From Niebla homalea (Eukaryota > Ascomycota > Lecanoromycetes > Lecanorales > Ramalinaceae): a stretch of 64,000 nucleotides of DNA. Shown here one piece after another: positions 12,193 to 24,115 of the stretch. Location of the stretch: the NCBI GenBank assembly GCA_019925105.1, contig JAHGAU010000010.1:1-64000 (forward strand), written 5' to 3'. The notes below the pieces were generated by a model, which worked only from the letters and a program-made list of their open reading frames with translations, searched no databases and was not told where the DNA came from. How positions within the stretch are numbered: the stretch's first letter is position 1; each line of letters opens with the position of its first letter. The translations under genes were made by a program, and so were the position numbers.

Positions 12193-13029
12193 GTGCGGAT
12201 ACGGTCTATCGATCAGCTTCCGAAGACAGTCAGAGTATGGTTGGTGATGGGCTGCTGTCTGGGCTCGGTGAAAGATTTGGTCAGAACATACTCGCGCGTA
12301 GGACAAAGTCATCGCTACTGGACGAGATGCGTCCTCACGACTTACGAAACTCGAAGCCCATGGTGCCAAGATACTCAATCTTGACGTGACAGCTGACCCT
12401 GGCACGATTCGAAGGACGATTCTAGAGGCTCGAGAGATGTATAGTAGGACTGATGTCCTCATCAACAATGCAGGTTATGGGGAGGGCAGCTATTATGTGG
12501 AGGATCTGACGTGCGTCTCATCTCCTCCCCAAATCCAGGAGCCGAAGTCTGGATATTGAAGGTAACACAGAAAAGGCGCGCTCGAGAAGCAATTTGCTAT
12601 AAATGTCGTGGGACCAATGGAGGTTTCCACATTCTAGATCCCAGTCGTCAGGCACTTTCGTCTTCATTGGCTCGCTTCAAGCCTGGCGTGCCACTCCTGG
12701 GTTCAATGCCTACAACATAACCAAAGCCGTCCTTGGCGGTAAGTCACTGTGGGGCATCTAAGGCTGGCAAGGATGCTAATTGATGTAAAGCATTTGCTGA
12801 AGGCCTGGTGCACGAGACGCAACATCTTGGCATCAAGACGATCATGTTCGAGCTGGGGGTGTTCGATACCAAAATCCTCAGTAAAGAAGACATCCCTGCG
12901 GTGGAGCCGCGAAATGACTACACACCGGTCTCTTCTTGCGTTCAAAGGGCTGTGGAGAGAATACAGCGAGTCGATGTGGAAGTCGTGGGAAAATCTGACG
13001 CTGCAGTTCGTGTCATGCTTCATCATTGA
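12193..13029 (+). pseudogene. Relic of a short-chain dehydrogenase/reductase (SDR)
   Basis: Pieces of one classical SDR can be read in order. First is a decayed Gly-rich nucleotide-binding end near 12240 (VWLVMGCCLGS). A frame change near 12300 leads to DKVIATGRDASSRLTKLEAH and NLDVTADP. DVLINNAGYGEGSYYVEDL at 12440-12510 corresponds to the NNAG motif. After a probable intron come FAINVVGPMEVSTF and an in-frame stop. GTFVFIGSLQAWRATPGFNA with YNITKA (active-site Tyr and Lys) is at 12655-12735. After another intron ending near 12789 comes ETQHLGIKTIMFELGVFDT. At least one frame change and one stop interrupt it, so it is dead. The substrate cannot be inferred. Confidence 0.82.
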
Positions 13030-13446
13030 GGAGACGAAGATTGTGGGGCCCAATGTCTTGAGATCTCCGATAAGGAAAGACTGTGTCTCCGCCGTGACAG
13101 CGAGATGTAGGAACATGATCGACGTGTGTATGATACGAGAGCAGCAGATGCGGCGGGACTCAAGTGAGACGTACAGTGGCTGGTTGATGTTCTACGGAAT
13201 CAAGAGCCATGTGAAGCTTAGAGATTTGCACCAGTCAAGCAATTAGTTCATGTTATCCTCAACATGTCCTTCAATCCTCCTGAGTGATGGGGTCCTTACG
13301 CGCCAAATAATTTCCCTTTGAAGATTATGACGTTAAATGAGCTTGAATTTCTTCTCGTGCCAATTGGGTCGAGGTGGTGTAAAGGCGCACAGAACTCGAA
13401 TCTTCATGGCTTAGCAGACCACATCTATTGTTCTAAAAATTGAATA

Positions 13447-14039
13447 ATGCCAAATGAGTCTATCACGGACCAGCCGTTGGGAAGAATCAAACTAGTCTTT
13501 TATCCGCTGAGTCGAAGAGCACTCCAAGCGAGCCCAGATTCTTCCTTCAGATATGGGAGCTCCATCAAAATTCCACAGATCCTAATGGATCAGAGACAGC
13601 ATTTGATACATTCGATGAAAGCTTCACTGGGATGAAAAGCGATTGCGTCAAGTACACCGCGCTGTCATACAGCTGGGGCTCCGCCAAAAGTCCCGATGAT
13701 GTTGAAATCATCATGTCAACGATCAGCGCTTTGCTGTACGCGGGAACCCTTTCCAATTCTTGCAAGCGCTTGATAGACGTAACGAACGAGGTTTGTTTTA
13801 CAACCGCCGAGAAGAGCGCCCGAGACGCGCGTATGAATCGCGTCTACGTATCAGCCCAGAGAGGCGATTCGGCTTGGAGAGCCTTGATTCCCAGGAGATA
13901 TTCTGAGTTAGCTGCAAGATTGCCCGCTCAGCAGGGGAGTCGAAGCGCCGAAGATTTTGTCAGGATCTGCGTTTCGTTTTTGAGAGGCTTTGCAATGATC
14001 CGTATTGGGAAGGAATCTGAATTTTGCAGGAAGTTATGA
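13447..14039 (+). pseudogene. N-terminal fragment of a HET-domain gene
   Basis: Two frames together resemble the start of a HET protein: IKLVFYPLSRRALQ (13490-13530) and YTALSYSWGSAKSPDDVE (13652-13705), the latter being the signature opening of the HET domain. The expected WIDALCINQ and later motifs are absent; after about 13760 the sequence no longer resembles the family. It is a truncated copy. It is not an obvious recent duplicate of either intact HET gene in the window. Confidence 0.6.
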
Positions 14040-14754
14040 TGGCTCAGCTTCTTGATACCTGGTACGGCAGCTTGACTTGCAAATGGGACGCTTTCGGAGA
14101 CTCATTTCCTTATCAGAATGAGACGGATCTAGTAGGAAGGGGTATACGGCCCCGCCGCCGACTCCAAGTGGCCTTTCTACTCCTATTGTGCATTTCGGAT
14201 GGTCCACTTCGAAGGAAAGGGTCTTACAATAGATGCAGTGCGGTCAATCTGCACCTTCCTGTCGGCATACCACTCCATCGTCTACTAAGCCTGGCAACAA
14301 AGTTACATTGCCGGGAAAAAAAGACAGAGTCTGCAGACTTCTCGGTTCACCGCCTATTGATCAAAGGTGCCGCATCAGACCCTATTACGACATACCCGAC
14401 TACCAGCTGTACCAACAAACATTACAACTGATGGTAAATACCGAGAAGACCCTGTGCTCCTCGTTGAACTAATGGTCCATGCGCGTAAAAGATCTCAGGG
14501 AGGCAATTGACCTAGGCGCTAACCCACACAGCTCCTTGATAAAAGTGGAGCTCATATGGCAATAGGAAAAATGGGTGGAGGATATGGATCGGAGAGGCTG
14601 GTGACGGATTTGCTCTTCATCAACGTCAGTGGTGGTCGTGTCATCTAGCAGTGAAGTGTCGTGATTGCTCAATCCGGTCCAAGGACCGCCTTAAAACAAC
14701 GCGAGTCTTATGATATTCACTTCTTGCTGGAGACTTATCGAGAAGTGAATATGC

Positions 14755-15443
14755 AATCCCCAGGCACGCTGGGGAGAAGCTGCAGAAGCCTTGCAAGGCG
14801 TCATTCAGGCTGCGGTCAATTTGGGCATCGAGTATCACGCTGTAATTGTAACGAAGTTGACTTTTGATAAGGCAGGGCATTGCGAAGGCGTTGAAACTAC
14901 CGACGGGACTGCACTAACAGCGGACAACGTAGTTCTATGCACAGGCGCTTACACTGCAAGGCTTCTTGCAGATGGTGCACCCCATCGCCCGGAAATGCAG
15001 GTGGTTAGGAGGCTGGTGGCTGCCGCTGCTGTCATGGGCGCCTTTCGAGTACCTGTGGAGGAGATGGTCAAGTTCAAAGACGCACCTATTCTCGTGAATT
15101 CAATGGGAAGGTGTCCTGGTGAGTATAGTCTACATTTTCTCCTGCCATGCTTCAATGCTGACTTCTCGACAGGCATGCAGTAATGCCGAACCAGGACTTC
15201 ATCATTAGCCCCACCCTGGATCGCCTCATCTTTACATTGCAACGGGTGGCTCTTTCCATGGCTGGAAGCTCCTCCCGAATATCGGTAAAATACGTTGCGC
15301 AAATGCTCAATGGTAAGTTGGATACCTCATTAGCAGAGAAATGGGCCTGGAACAGAGTTGATCAAGGGGCTGCGAACGGGGTGTATGTCCCGCAGAGAGA
15401 TCTCAAGGACATAGATGGTCTCTTCGAAGTAAAGACGCCGTGA
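14755..15443 (+). pseudogene. Relic of an FAD-dependent amine oxidase (fructosyl-amino-acid oxidase type)
   Basis: The readable part matches the middle and C-terminal half of fungal fructosyl-amine or saccharopine-like oxidases: RWGEAAEALQGVIQAAVNLG, then GVETTDGTALTADNVVLCTG with AYTARLLADGAP, then an intron at 15119-15172. SPHLYIATGGSFHGWKLLPN follows (15225-15285, shifted by one base relative to the flanks), and then YVAQMLNGKLD with AEKWAWNR. Two one-base frame changes are visible: one near 15215, and one extra A in GGTAAAATACG near 15291. The N-terminal Rossmann fold that binds FAD is missing. Dead copy; family assignment good, substrate unknown. Confidence 0.8.
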
Positions 15444-15978
15444 CTAGAAACTGCGGTTCGGCTATACTCTTTCAGAGGCCGGCGTGGCAGCGTGAATTTT
15501 ATACTTTTATGAATTCATGAAGCTTCGGACGGTGCTCAGTTGAGGGATTCAACGACTCAGCACACCTGTCAAACGTCATGAAGCATACGAGGGAGCTTCA
15601 TGAAGGTTTCTCGTTCATAAAATAATTCTTTGAACCCTCCTGATCATGGGCCTGCTTTTAAGGCTCATGTCTGATAGCAGTATGTGTGTTGAGGCTTTAC
15701 ATTAGTAGAAAGAAACTCGTGTCCCTTCAACTTTAGCGGAGACGACCTCGCACCATGTCTGCGGCAACACGCTTATACCTCTCGATCATCTATCGCGTGT
15801 TGACGATTCAAGCGCTTGCCGTGAGACCAAATGCGATGTCGCAGATGAAGGTTCAGACAGAGGCGCGATTGGGCTGGAGGCATCGCTGTGCAAAACCCCG
15901 TGGTTTTCAGAGACTCAAGTACTTCCTGGGGTACCTTCATCCTTATTGCATGTCCTTACCCTTTCCCATCCTCGGACG

Positions 15979-17115
15979 ATGATATTGCCTATCCACGCGG
16001 TGCTATTTTGCCTCTTACCTTGCTTCGCCTTCGCCATCGAAGCCCCAGTACTGCCAGTCCAAGTGAGCCTATTCCTGGAGTCTCTATTTGACGCCGAGCT
16101 CGCTACTGACTTAGTATAGTCAAATATCTCTGTCGGATCCAACCCCGACCCTCCAGAAAACTGGTACATCAGCATCGCGCGAGCACCACCGCCCTATCGA
16201 GCCTTCCGGCAAAAGGACGTCTACCTCGGCGGTATCGCCGCGCTCTCTTCTCTTGCCGAACTGGATTGGAACGCCCCAGTACAAACCACAACATACTTCG
16301 AGCCAACTTTCCCCTCACCGCTGCGGGTCTACATCAAGAACATTACCGGCATCGTTACACCGGTCGCAAACGCCGTTTGGTCGGTATGGGATACGCTGCT
16401 GTATTACAGCGGTCACCCGGACTTCGGGTTCGTGGAGATGGCATTCTCGACGTATGTAGATGACATTCGGGTCTTGAAGGGTGGCTGGTTCTATACGCAG
16501 CGGCCGACGCCAGTTCCTGCATCATCGCTTCCTGGGGCAGTCAATCTGTCAAGCGTGGGAAGCGGGCTTGCTTCGTCACAAGGAGGCGTGTCAGTCGCCA
16601 AACGTGTCATGCCTGAGGCAGCCTCTCCCGATTCCCTGCTTGTTCCGTTGAATGTCTCCACTCTGCGAACGGCCTCCAACATCACAGTCCCGGACACCAC
16701 CACCAACAATGGGGAATTGATCCTCAGTTTTGAGTTCAACGGCGATGCCCCCCGTCTGACGCCCAAATCCGTCTATCTCGCGCTCGCCGGATTGATTAAA
16801 ACAATCGCACCTCGACCGAAGACCAATCGCGTTGTTACGGAAGAAGCAACGGATCCGGACGAAATCACACGAGTACGGCTGGTGCGTCACGCTACGGATA
16901 GCAGGGGAAGAGGATTGTTTGTGTATGGGCAGGCATTTGGTTTACCGCGATCGATTTCTGCGGTGTTGACGAACGACGCGATTTTTCAGACGGGGCACGT
17001 GGATGTGTTTAATGTTGGGGGAGATGTGTTATTGGGGACTTTATCAGTGGAGAAGGGACCCAGGTGGCAGGTGCAGACCATTGAGGACCCAGACGATATG
17101 GTTGATATAGCCTAG
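15979..17115 (+). CDS. Secreted protein of unknown function, two exons
   Basis: Exon 1 (15979-16062) encodes a classic signal peptide, MILPIHAVLFCLLPCFAFA. A 57-nt intron (16063-16119, GTGAGC...TATAG) joins in frame to exon 2 (16120-17115), giving about 359 residues. The first residues of the mature protein read APVLPVQSNISVGSNPDPPENW. There is a hydrophobic stretch around ITGIVTPVANAVWSVWDTLL, several N-glycosylation sequons (NIS, NIT, NLS, NVS) and a low-complexity Ser/Pro/Val-rich linker at about residues 160-205. The C-terminal part (residues about 225-359) looks globular and ends EDPDDMVDIA. I do not recognise the family. It is convergent with the oxalate decarboxylase, with about 600 empty bases between them. 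Confidence 0.78.
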
Positions 17116-17714
17116 ATCGGGCGGAAAGTTACGGTGCAAAGGTTGCCATCAAGAAGCCGTTCCGGTCAAAAGGGAAGTCAGTGCACTCGATTCAGGGATG
17201 TTCGATTGCAAAGCTCTCCGCAAGTCGTCTGCGAAATCTTCACTTTCTCTTGACATGGTACCGAGTAGCGGACAGGAGCTCAGCATTTGCGCTTCTGCGC
17301 GTGTGAGTTTCAAGCGCAGGGCAATGGCTGTCTTTAGCAGAACCTTTCTGCGTTGGCATGGGGGTCCTATGAGCTGTTAGTCCGTTCTCACTCATTACTT
17401 CATTTGATTGGGTCCAGTAAAGCTAAGATTGTCGTTCGCCGATCAATGACAGTCTATAAACCATGTGGTCTGGAGATTTCATGACGTTCAAGCGTCGCTC
17501 TATGCCGAGGGAAAACGGATGATTGATTGGATGTACACACTATGATTAAAAATTTCCATATTGAATCCCACCTGTCTCTCGTTTACCAATCGTGCGGTAG
17601 ACCAAGGATTATTCATTATTGAAGCCCAGACTGGCATCACCCTGTGATACTCCAAGCCTCTCCTCTTCCACGTTGAATCATGCAGCATCACGCCGGGCTT
17701 CATTCACGGTCCAG
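17116..17714. other. Convergent intergenic region
   Basis: Lies between the 3' ends of the secreted-protein gene and the oxalate decarboxylase. I see no coding potential or repeat in it. Confidence 0.5.
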
Positions 17715-19381
17715 TCACTTACCAAAGGCCTGCGTATAATTTGTATCTGTCAGGTTGGTAGGCCCACTGATCAAGTACGGCTTGTACTTTGGCAGATTAT
17801 CCAGCACCTCATCCGGCAGATGCAACGTGTCCTTGACGACCTGCTTTGGCGTCAGTCCCAACCACTGCGCGACCGAGATGTCCGTGAATTGTGGCGCCTT
17901 CAGCATCTCAAGCAATACCACATCCTCGCTGCCCGTGTTCTCGATGTAGTGGCTGGACGTCATGGGGATGTAACCAACGTCACCAGGCCCATAGTCGAAG
18001 GTTTGCGAGCTTGATGGGGCTTGGTAGACGGTGATGCGGGCTGTCCCGGAGAGGAAGAAGTTCCATTCGTCGCTTTGCGGGTGCCAGTGGAGTTCGCGCA
18101 TTGCGCCTGGACGAATCGTGATGAGAGCGACGCTGATATCGGCAGCGGTGGGAAAGGTGGTCGGATCAACAAACTTCAATGAACCGGCGCCAGGGATGAC
18201 GAGCGGTTTCTGCTGAGACCAATGATAGGTGTATTGGGTATCGGGTTGATTTGTTGGTCCGGCTGGGCCTGTGGTATTTTGCTCCGCTATGTCTGAGGGG
18301 GCAGCGTCGCCAGGAAAGATGTACCTGGATTTCAGGTGTCAGGACTCATGGCTAAAAAGTTTGGCTTGGATCGTACAATTGATCCTGTGGGATGTTGTCT
18401 AGCACTGAGATATCGGCTTGCAGATCCTTCGCCATGACAGAGCGAGGATTACGAAGGAACATTTCTGTCACCAGGGAGGTGTCCTCTTCTGAGAAGAATC
18501 CCTACCCGGGTCAGCTTATTTCAATAACCCAAAGGGGTGCATGAGAATCACATCATCGAAGACGAGCAGGAACTCGCACCCTTCATCGAGTGCTTGAATG
18601 GAATGCGGTACCCCAGGCGGGAAGTACCAAACATCGCCAGCATTGATGTCATCAATGAATGATTGCCCGGCCTCGTTCACTAGAGCTACCCGCATACTGC
18701 CATTGAAGATGAACCCCCACTCACCCGCCTGATGCCAATGAAGTTCGCGGTAGGCATTTGGGGATAGGCGCATATCAACCCCAGCCATTTGCGTGGCAGC
18801 AGGAAGGACATCAGCGTTTTGCTGCCGAGCCCATCCTGAGCCATTGAGCCCAAGACGATTGTGACTCAATCCTATGGGCCATTGCGCATTGGCGACTCCG
18901 CCAGTGTCGCTGCCAGGAGAAGCGAAGACGTCGCTGTTCAGTCGATCGTAGCGACTTGTGTCTTGAAAGCAGTCAGCGCATCACTCTCCACCAAGCACGT
19001 TAGAGGCGCACCAGGTCCAGGATCCGTGCCACCGCTCCTATCTTCAGTCCCTCGGATCGGTTGAGGCTTATCAATAAGATCAAAGTCCAGCTCAATCCCC
19101 TTGTCTGGGTCTTCAAGCTGGCCAGGCACCAGTCTGTAATCTTGCACGACAGCTGACCCCTGTACCTGATTTCCGTCATACCCCAGCAAGTTGCTGGTTC
19201 CATCCGGATCGCCGGTAGCGGTAGGAGGCGGTACAGGGGTAGCGGATGGAAGGTCTAATACAACGGCATCTGAGGGGCCTTGTGGGTAGACATTGCCCTG
19301 GCGCTTGCCATGAGTGATTGGGCTGGCTGATGGATGTAGTGCTAGAGCTAGCAATGCGTACAATTTCGCTGTGGTATGCAT
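17715..19381 (-). CDS. Secreted bicupin oxalate decarboxylase, four exons
   Basis: Oxalate decarboxylase converts oxalate to formate and CO2 in a manganese-dependent reaction and consumes a proton. Exons are 19381-19012, 18961-18552, 18501-18377 and 18324-17715; the three introns are 50-52 nt, all GT-AG and phase-consistent, giving 504 residues. A signal peptide (MHTTAKLYALLALALHPSAS) precedes a KR cleavage-like site. Cupin 1 has HWHQAGEWGF plus the later VPHSI; cupin 2 has HWHPQSDEWNF plus SSHYIEN, so both metal sites (HxH, Glu, His) are complete. KPQPIRG and TDPGP are typical of the family. A GTAAGTGA sequence spans the stop codon, so an alternative 3' splice with a longer tail is possible. 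The gene looks functional and stands alone. Confidence 0.93.
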
Positions 19382-20436
19382 CTTGAGTGCGAGAAGGTGT
19401 CGATGATCATATCAGAAGGAGAGCAAGGTCCGGATCGCGCTGCTTCTTATATGTGCCTCGCTGCGCTGGGACCCATGCAAAGTGCTGTCGGTGGGTAAAT
19501 CATGCAAGGGCTTAGTTCATGGATGCTGTCGGGGATCATGTTCGTCACTGGTTGTTTACCAATGATATAAGATAATGTCTTGGCCTCGAAAGCCTGTTCT
19601 CGTTGGGATCCACTCCAGTGCGTTGGATGATGTTCAATGATAAGAGGTCACGACCTTACCAATGTATGAGCCACATCAAGCTCAGCTTTTGAGTTGTTCG
19701 GGCCGATCACCGGTGATGGTCCAAGCTGCAGGGAACAGGTTACGCGTGGCCTGCAGCTGCTGTACCATGTACATCTCTAGCGTCGAGACCCAATAAGGTA
19801 AAATTTGCGATTTCAACTCTGAAAACCCCTAATGAGGCCTCGAATCTTGCCTTTAGCTTTTCCGATACCCAACCACTGTGAGTTTTCGCTGAAGGACCAC
19901 CGAAGCCATCACGCCCTCTGAGTCGTGATGAGTCAATCATGATCTATCTTAACTCTGCGTGCCAATATGAGAGAATGTTGCTGTTGAGAGACTGTTGCGG
20001 ATGGTGAAGGAAGATGGATCCCGTCTGATCTCGCTCACGTAGACTGCTCCAAAATGGGCAAGAGCGTTAGTGTACAACGATCTGTCCACTGGAGCCTCGC
20101 CTGCTATATACCGGCAGTCACGGGCCACTCAGGCTGGCTCCCGGAATGAGTACCATCCAATAATTCGGCACCTTATCGAACTTGACCATCATCATCGATC
20201 GGAATTGAGGCATTATCTCCATCTATTTCACTCGGGGTGGCTTGGCCCGGTACTGTATCCAGCTGCGCCACTCATACCATGCTCCAATGCAGGTCGCTTG
20301 AGATCTTTGAAACGGTCCAATGGATATCTACCATTTCGGAATTCGTGCAGTGGCGAGTTCAGACAGCAAAAGTCAGTGTATCAATTCTTGAAGCGAGCGC
20401 TATTCCCAGATGCCCCCTTGCGGAGTCTCACCAGTA
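19382..20436. other. Upstream region of the oxalate decarboxylase, no gene seen
   Basis: This is the probable promoter region of the minus-strand oxalate decarboxylase and further spacer. I found no coding frame that reads like a protein. Confidence 0.5.
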
Positions 20437-20520
20437 GTCGGCGCATTACCCCAGCTCCAGTCAAAAAATTACTGCGCTCGGGTTCGCTTTTTTTGGCCAC
20501 GTCGGGGGTAATGCGCCGAG
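20437..20520. mobile_element. MITE-like element with 15-bp terminal inverted repeats
   Basis: TCGGCGCATTACCCC at 20438-20452 is matched perfectly in reverse complement by GGGGTAATGCGCCGA at 20505-20519. Counting one more base on each side, the element is flanked on both sides by TA (20435-20436 and 20521-20522), inside a GTAG direct repeat. That is the arrangement expected for a non-autonomous Tc1/mariner- or pogo-type insertion. The 50-odd internal bases are A/T-tract rich and encode nothing. A single copy was seen in this window. Confidence 0.6.
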
Positions 20521-23500
20521 TAGACCTTGCTCAGACAAAGCCTGAGTCTCAAGATTCATGACGTGCTCATTTTGATGTTTCATTCCTATCACACCTGAGG
20601 TACTCAACAACAGCGTTGATAACCGCAGCGATATCGATACGTGCACTTCTGCCGCTGCTCTAGGAAATCAAGTCGTTGGCGCTGCATCCAATAATACAGC
20701 TCGATGGGATGGGTTCAGTATCAGCTCTTTGACAAGCATCTCTATCTAATAGACAAGAACCTGGGAAGCCGATGGAAATCATCAATCTTTCGAAGTGTTC
20801 CTGTTCGGTGGTATACAAACCCCAAGACCCAGGGCAGAGGGAAGTTAGAAGGTTATCATTTCCACATCGACGTTTGACAGCCTGGAATTCGAGCATATAG
20901 ATCTTCAGCCGTGTGTTTATCGAGAGGTTTGAATGCTTGATTCTATCTCCTCTACGGAGATCCGAGGCCATCTGGCCCTGAACACGCCAGATCGCTATCC
21001 TGAGAGCCGATACCTTCAAGACAGACCGCAGGGGATACGATGTGAGTGATTGTGACAAGCGTTATGCTGCGACACAAACATTGCACTGAATCTTGGATCC
21101 ATGCTCTACGGGCTGCACTGCAGGTATACTTCTCCACGCTGAGAGCCTTTTACCTCCCCTTAGAGAACCAAGTCTTGCAGAGAAGGATTCGCCAGGATCG
21201 GTTGGTCATACGGATCTAAGAGCGTCCAGCATAATGGGGGAACTTGTTCTGATGTCTGAGATGGTTCGCTCTGTTCCAGTCGAGAGACCCTCCCCAGCGC
21301 CCGTTGCTCTTCCCCATGGGCGAGTACGCGCCATGACATAGGTTGTTAGGATCGGAATGATAGCATAGGGTACCCCCTCAAGAGACCACATCCGGTGCCC
21401 AGAGTCTATCGAGCAATCCATATTGGTCAAATATTCAACCAGCATGTTCTCCGTGATGGCGAGCCTGGCGGAGTTTACTTCGTGAAGGACCTCAAGATAC
21501 TATGGAGATGACATGACGTCACCGCACGCGCGAAGTATCAACGAACGGAGATTCTCTTTTCTCACTGCAGTCTGCACGCCAGATCCCACAGGATGTACCC
21601 ATGTATTGCAAGATAAGGATAAATTTTCCACCCTTGGAGATCTGCGATCCTTCTAGTGTGCAGGTTACCTATTCGTTCATTGTGGGGCTTACAGAGCCAA
21701 ATGGGGGTCGTCCATGCTCATACCACAGCCATCATAGGGTAAGAACATCTCGGAGACATTCAAGTCAATTCTGTCGATGTATGTGGAGTTCCGTATCGTA
21801 TAAAGCAGCGCTCGCTCACTGACGTTCTATCAGGGTGAGAAAGCATTTGTGATCAGGATCGTAGGGCAGCGAGCGATCTATACAAGGGTGATGTATACTT
21901 TCTAGATCTGATCTCGAGGACGTGAGATCTGTTGATTCAGACCTTGTGAAAGCCTCCATTGGATGTCTCGGCATCTCTGCGGCTTGATCTTCTCTCAGTA
22001 TACCAGATGCCAGAGCTTTGGTAGCGTGCATGACGCCTCACCGAACACCAGCATCACAAGAGGCGACATGACTCGAACATCTTATTTTGCCGGCTTGCCG
22101 AAAGATGCAGTCGCGCTTTCGGACGTTATTCGTGACGTCAGCTTGGGCATGCAGCCAAGCAGGATGTCATCATCAATTTGATGTGACCTTTGGAAAATAT
22201 GACGGCTTGATCTTTGTAGTGCAGCTGATAATGCTTTAGTCTGATGCAGGGCCATCGGAAGCAAGTGGATACTATAGGACCTTGCATCAGGAACAAGAAT
22301 GTACAGTCGATTCGTCACTACGTCAGAGTACGGACTAAGCCCCTTTCAGCGTTTTCCTGCATGAAATGGACTTGTCAAGTTCGAGGCATAATTCAAGACC
22401 CTTCAATCGCAGCCCCCACCAGCTGGTGGAAGACATCCTCCGATTAGACATAGCATTCCTTCAGGCTCAACAATTTCGGGGACCGAATGTGCTGTTACAT
22501 GACTCCGTACCACCGAGGTTAAAGGGGGCCACTCAGAAGGAGTACGTATCGAGAGCTCTTCAGGGCCATTGGCAGCCATTTTCTGGACATGCGTTCAGGG
22601 GATGAAAAGATTAATCAAATGCCCTGAAATCAAGACATGATGCTGATCCCTTGAAGACTGACTTCCTTCTATCACTCGGATACAATGCGATCCATGGCGG
22701 GCTCCTTCGCCTCCCCCCTAAGATCCTGCGTTAGAATTACCTCATGTCAACCGCAGTCCACCACTTGCACATTCATCACTACAACAAGCCTTTAAAGGAA
22801 GGTGAATATAAGATACCTCGAGACGGAATGTACTGAAGAGATTGGCAACCCACTAAATTTAGAGCATGCTTGCGAGAAGTACGGTTGCTGTCGACACATG
22901 CTACAATATCCAGGGGACGGATTTGGCTTACCAATGGCCCGTAGTTATCTCTATCAGATGACACCTCAAATGGTCTGTTTAACCAATATTCTCTCACTCG
23001 ACATGATGTGGATTGTGTAGGTGGGCAGGTGATTAGATCCGAGAAACTTTTCGTTTCTTCGAGGGCTGTTTCGAGAGCTCCGTATTGTGTCGAGCAATGT
23101 TACTTTGCCTTTTCATCTGATTTCGTTGTTATTCTAGGAGGTTTATAAGGTAATAAGCAGTCTTGGCCGCCTATTCCTTTCACTCAGTGTTTTTTATCAA
23201 ACACTTGTCTTCCAATATAATCTGCGCTTTGGAGCTCTTATATCGTATGAAGCGATGCTGACTTCGCGCTTACTATCCACTCCATTGTTGTCAAGCGAGA
23301 TACTCAAGCTTTTGGGCCCGCTACACATCTGTGACTCAGCCAGTACTACGATTTTGGTTTTGGTGAATAGGAACAATAGCCCACACGCGGCACTGACCGT
23401 CAATCAGCAACACCACGCAAAACCAAACTTGCCTACTCGATGCCTGATATCTACCTGTTCTTCTAATCTACTCCGCCGCACTTTGCTCGAAATTTAGAGC

Positions 23501-23744
23501 TCTCCATCTTCACAAATCGACGCAAGCCGGCGAGATCTTCTATCAACGTGGTCGGAGGCGCAGCAAAGGCAAGTTGAAAGAAGAGAAGCGCACTCTGCCC
23601 AAAGGTGTCCGCGTGAGTAGCGATCGCCTCCTAGACGTGTTCTCGAAAAGTGCCCAGTTAATCGAATGTATGTGATCTGCCGGCCTTATGGTCATGTCAA
23701 TAAAGTCATGCTTCCCAGCTGTGCTTCTTAGATCCACTCATGAT
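20521..23744. other. Gene-poor stretch, nothing recognised
   Basis: About 3.2 kb in which no frame on either strand resembles a known protein and the stop density is near random. It may be old, decayed coding or transposon sequence, but no identity can be given. Confidence 0.55.
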
Positions 23745-24115
23745 ACGCACGTCTCGGGCCTATCTCGATTGCCACCAGAGATCCAACGCCAAATCTACCA
23801 GATGGCCATAGGAGGAAACCACTTGCTTTTACAAGCCGTGGGAGCATCGCCACTATCAGGAATTTCGTGCCACACATGTCGAGGCGATCTCTCATGGCGT
23901 ATTCTGTGTATCGAAGGCAACAAATCGTCCGCTGAAGCTTGATGACCATTACGGTCACTGCCGTATCCAGCATGCCCGTCATTCTACTGGCTTTACTCGA
24001 GGCCTTGCTTTGCCCATGACTTGCCGCTTCCTGTATCAAATGAGCACTCTCATGACCTACTCACACATCGTGTCTTCCTTCGAAGGTGTGTGGGTCATAA
24101 AGAGGTGGGCGTCAT
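23745..24115 (+). pseudogene. Relic of an F-box-like / DUF7730-type protein
   Basis: The piece SGLSRLPPEIQRQIYQMAIG (23757-23816) is the hallmark opening of a large fungal family with an F-box-like N-terminus (L-P-x-E-I-R-x-x-I-Y-x-x-x-L/I-G-G). About 200 bases further on, in another frame, FTRGLALPMTCRFLYQMST is followed by SHIVSSFEGVWVIKRW. That fits the family's second conserved block, in which a cysteine-arginine turn and a SF/FSF motif recur. Between them the frame is broken and the protein never continues. Family naming is from memory of the motif. Confidence 0.5.

Noticed and set aside
20070..20561. Plus-strand 163-residue open frame
   Set aside because: It runs straight through the MITE-like element and has no recognisable motif.
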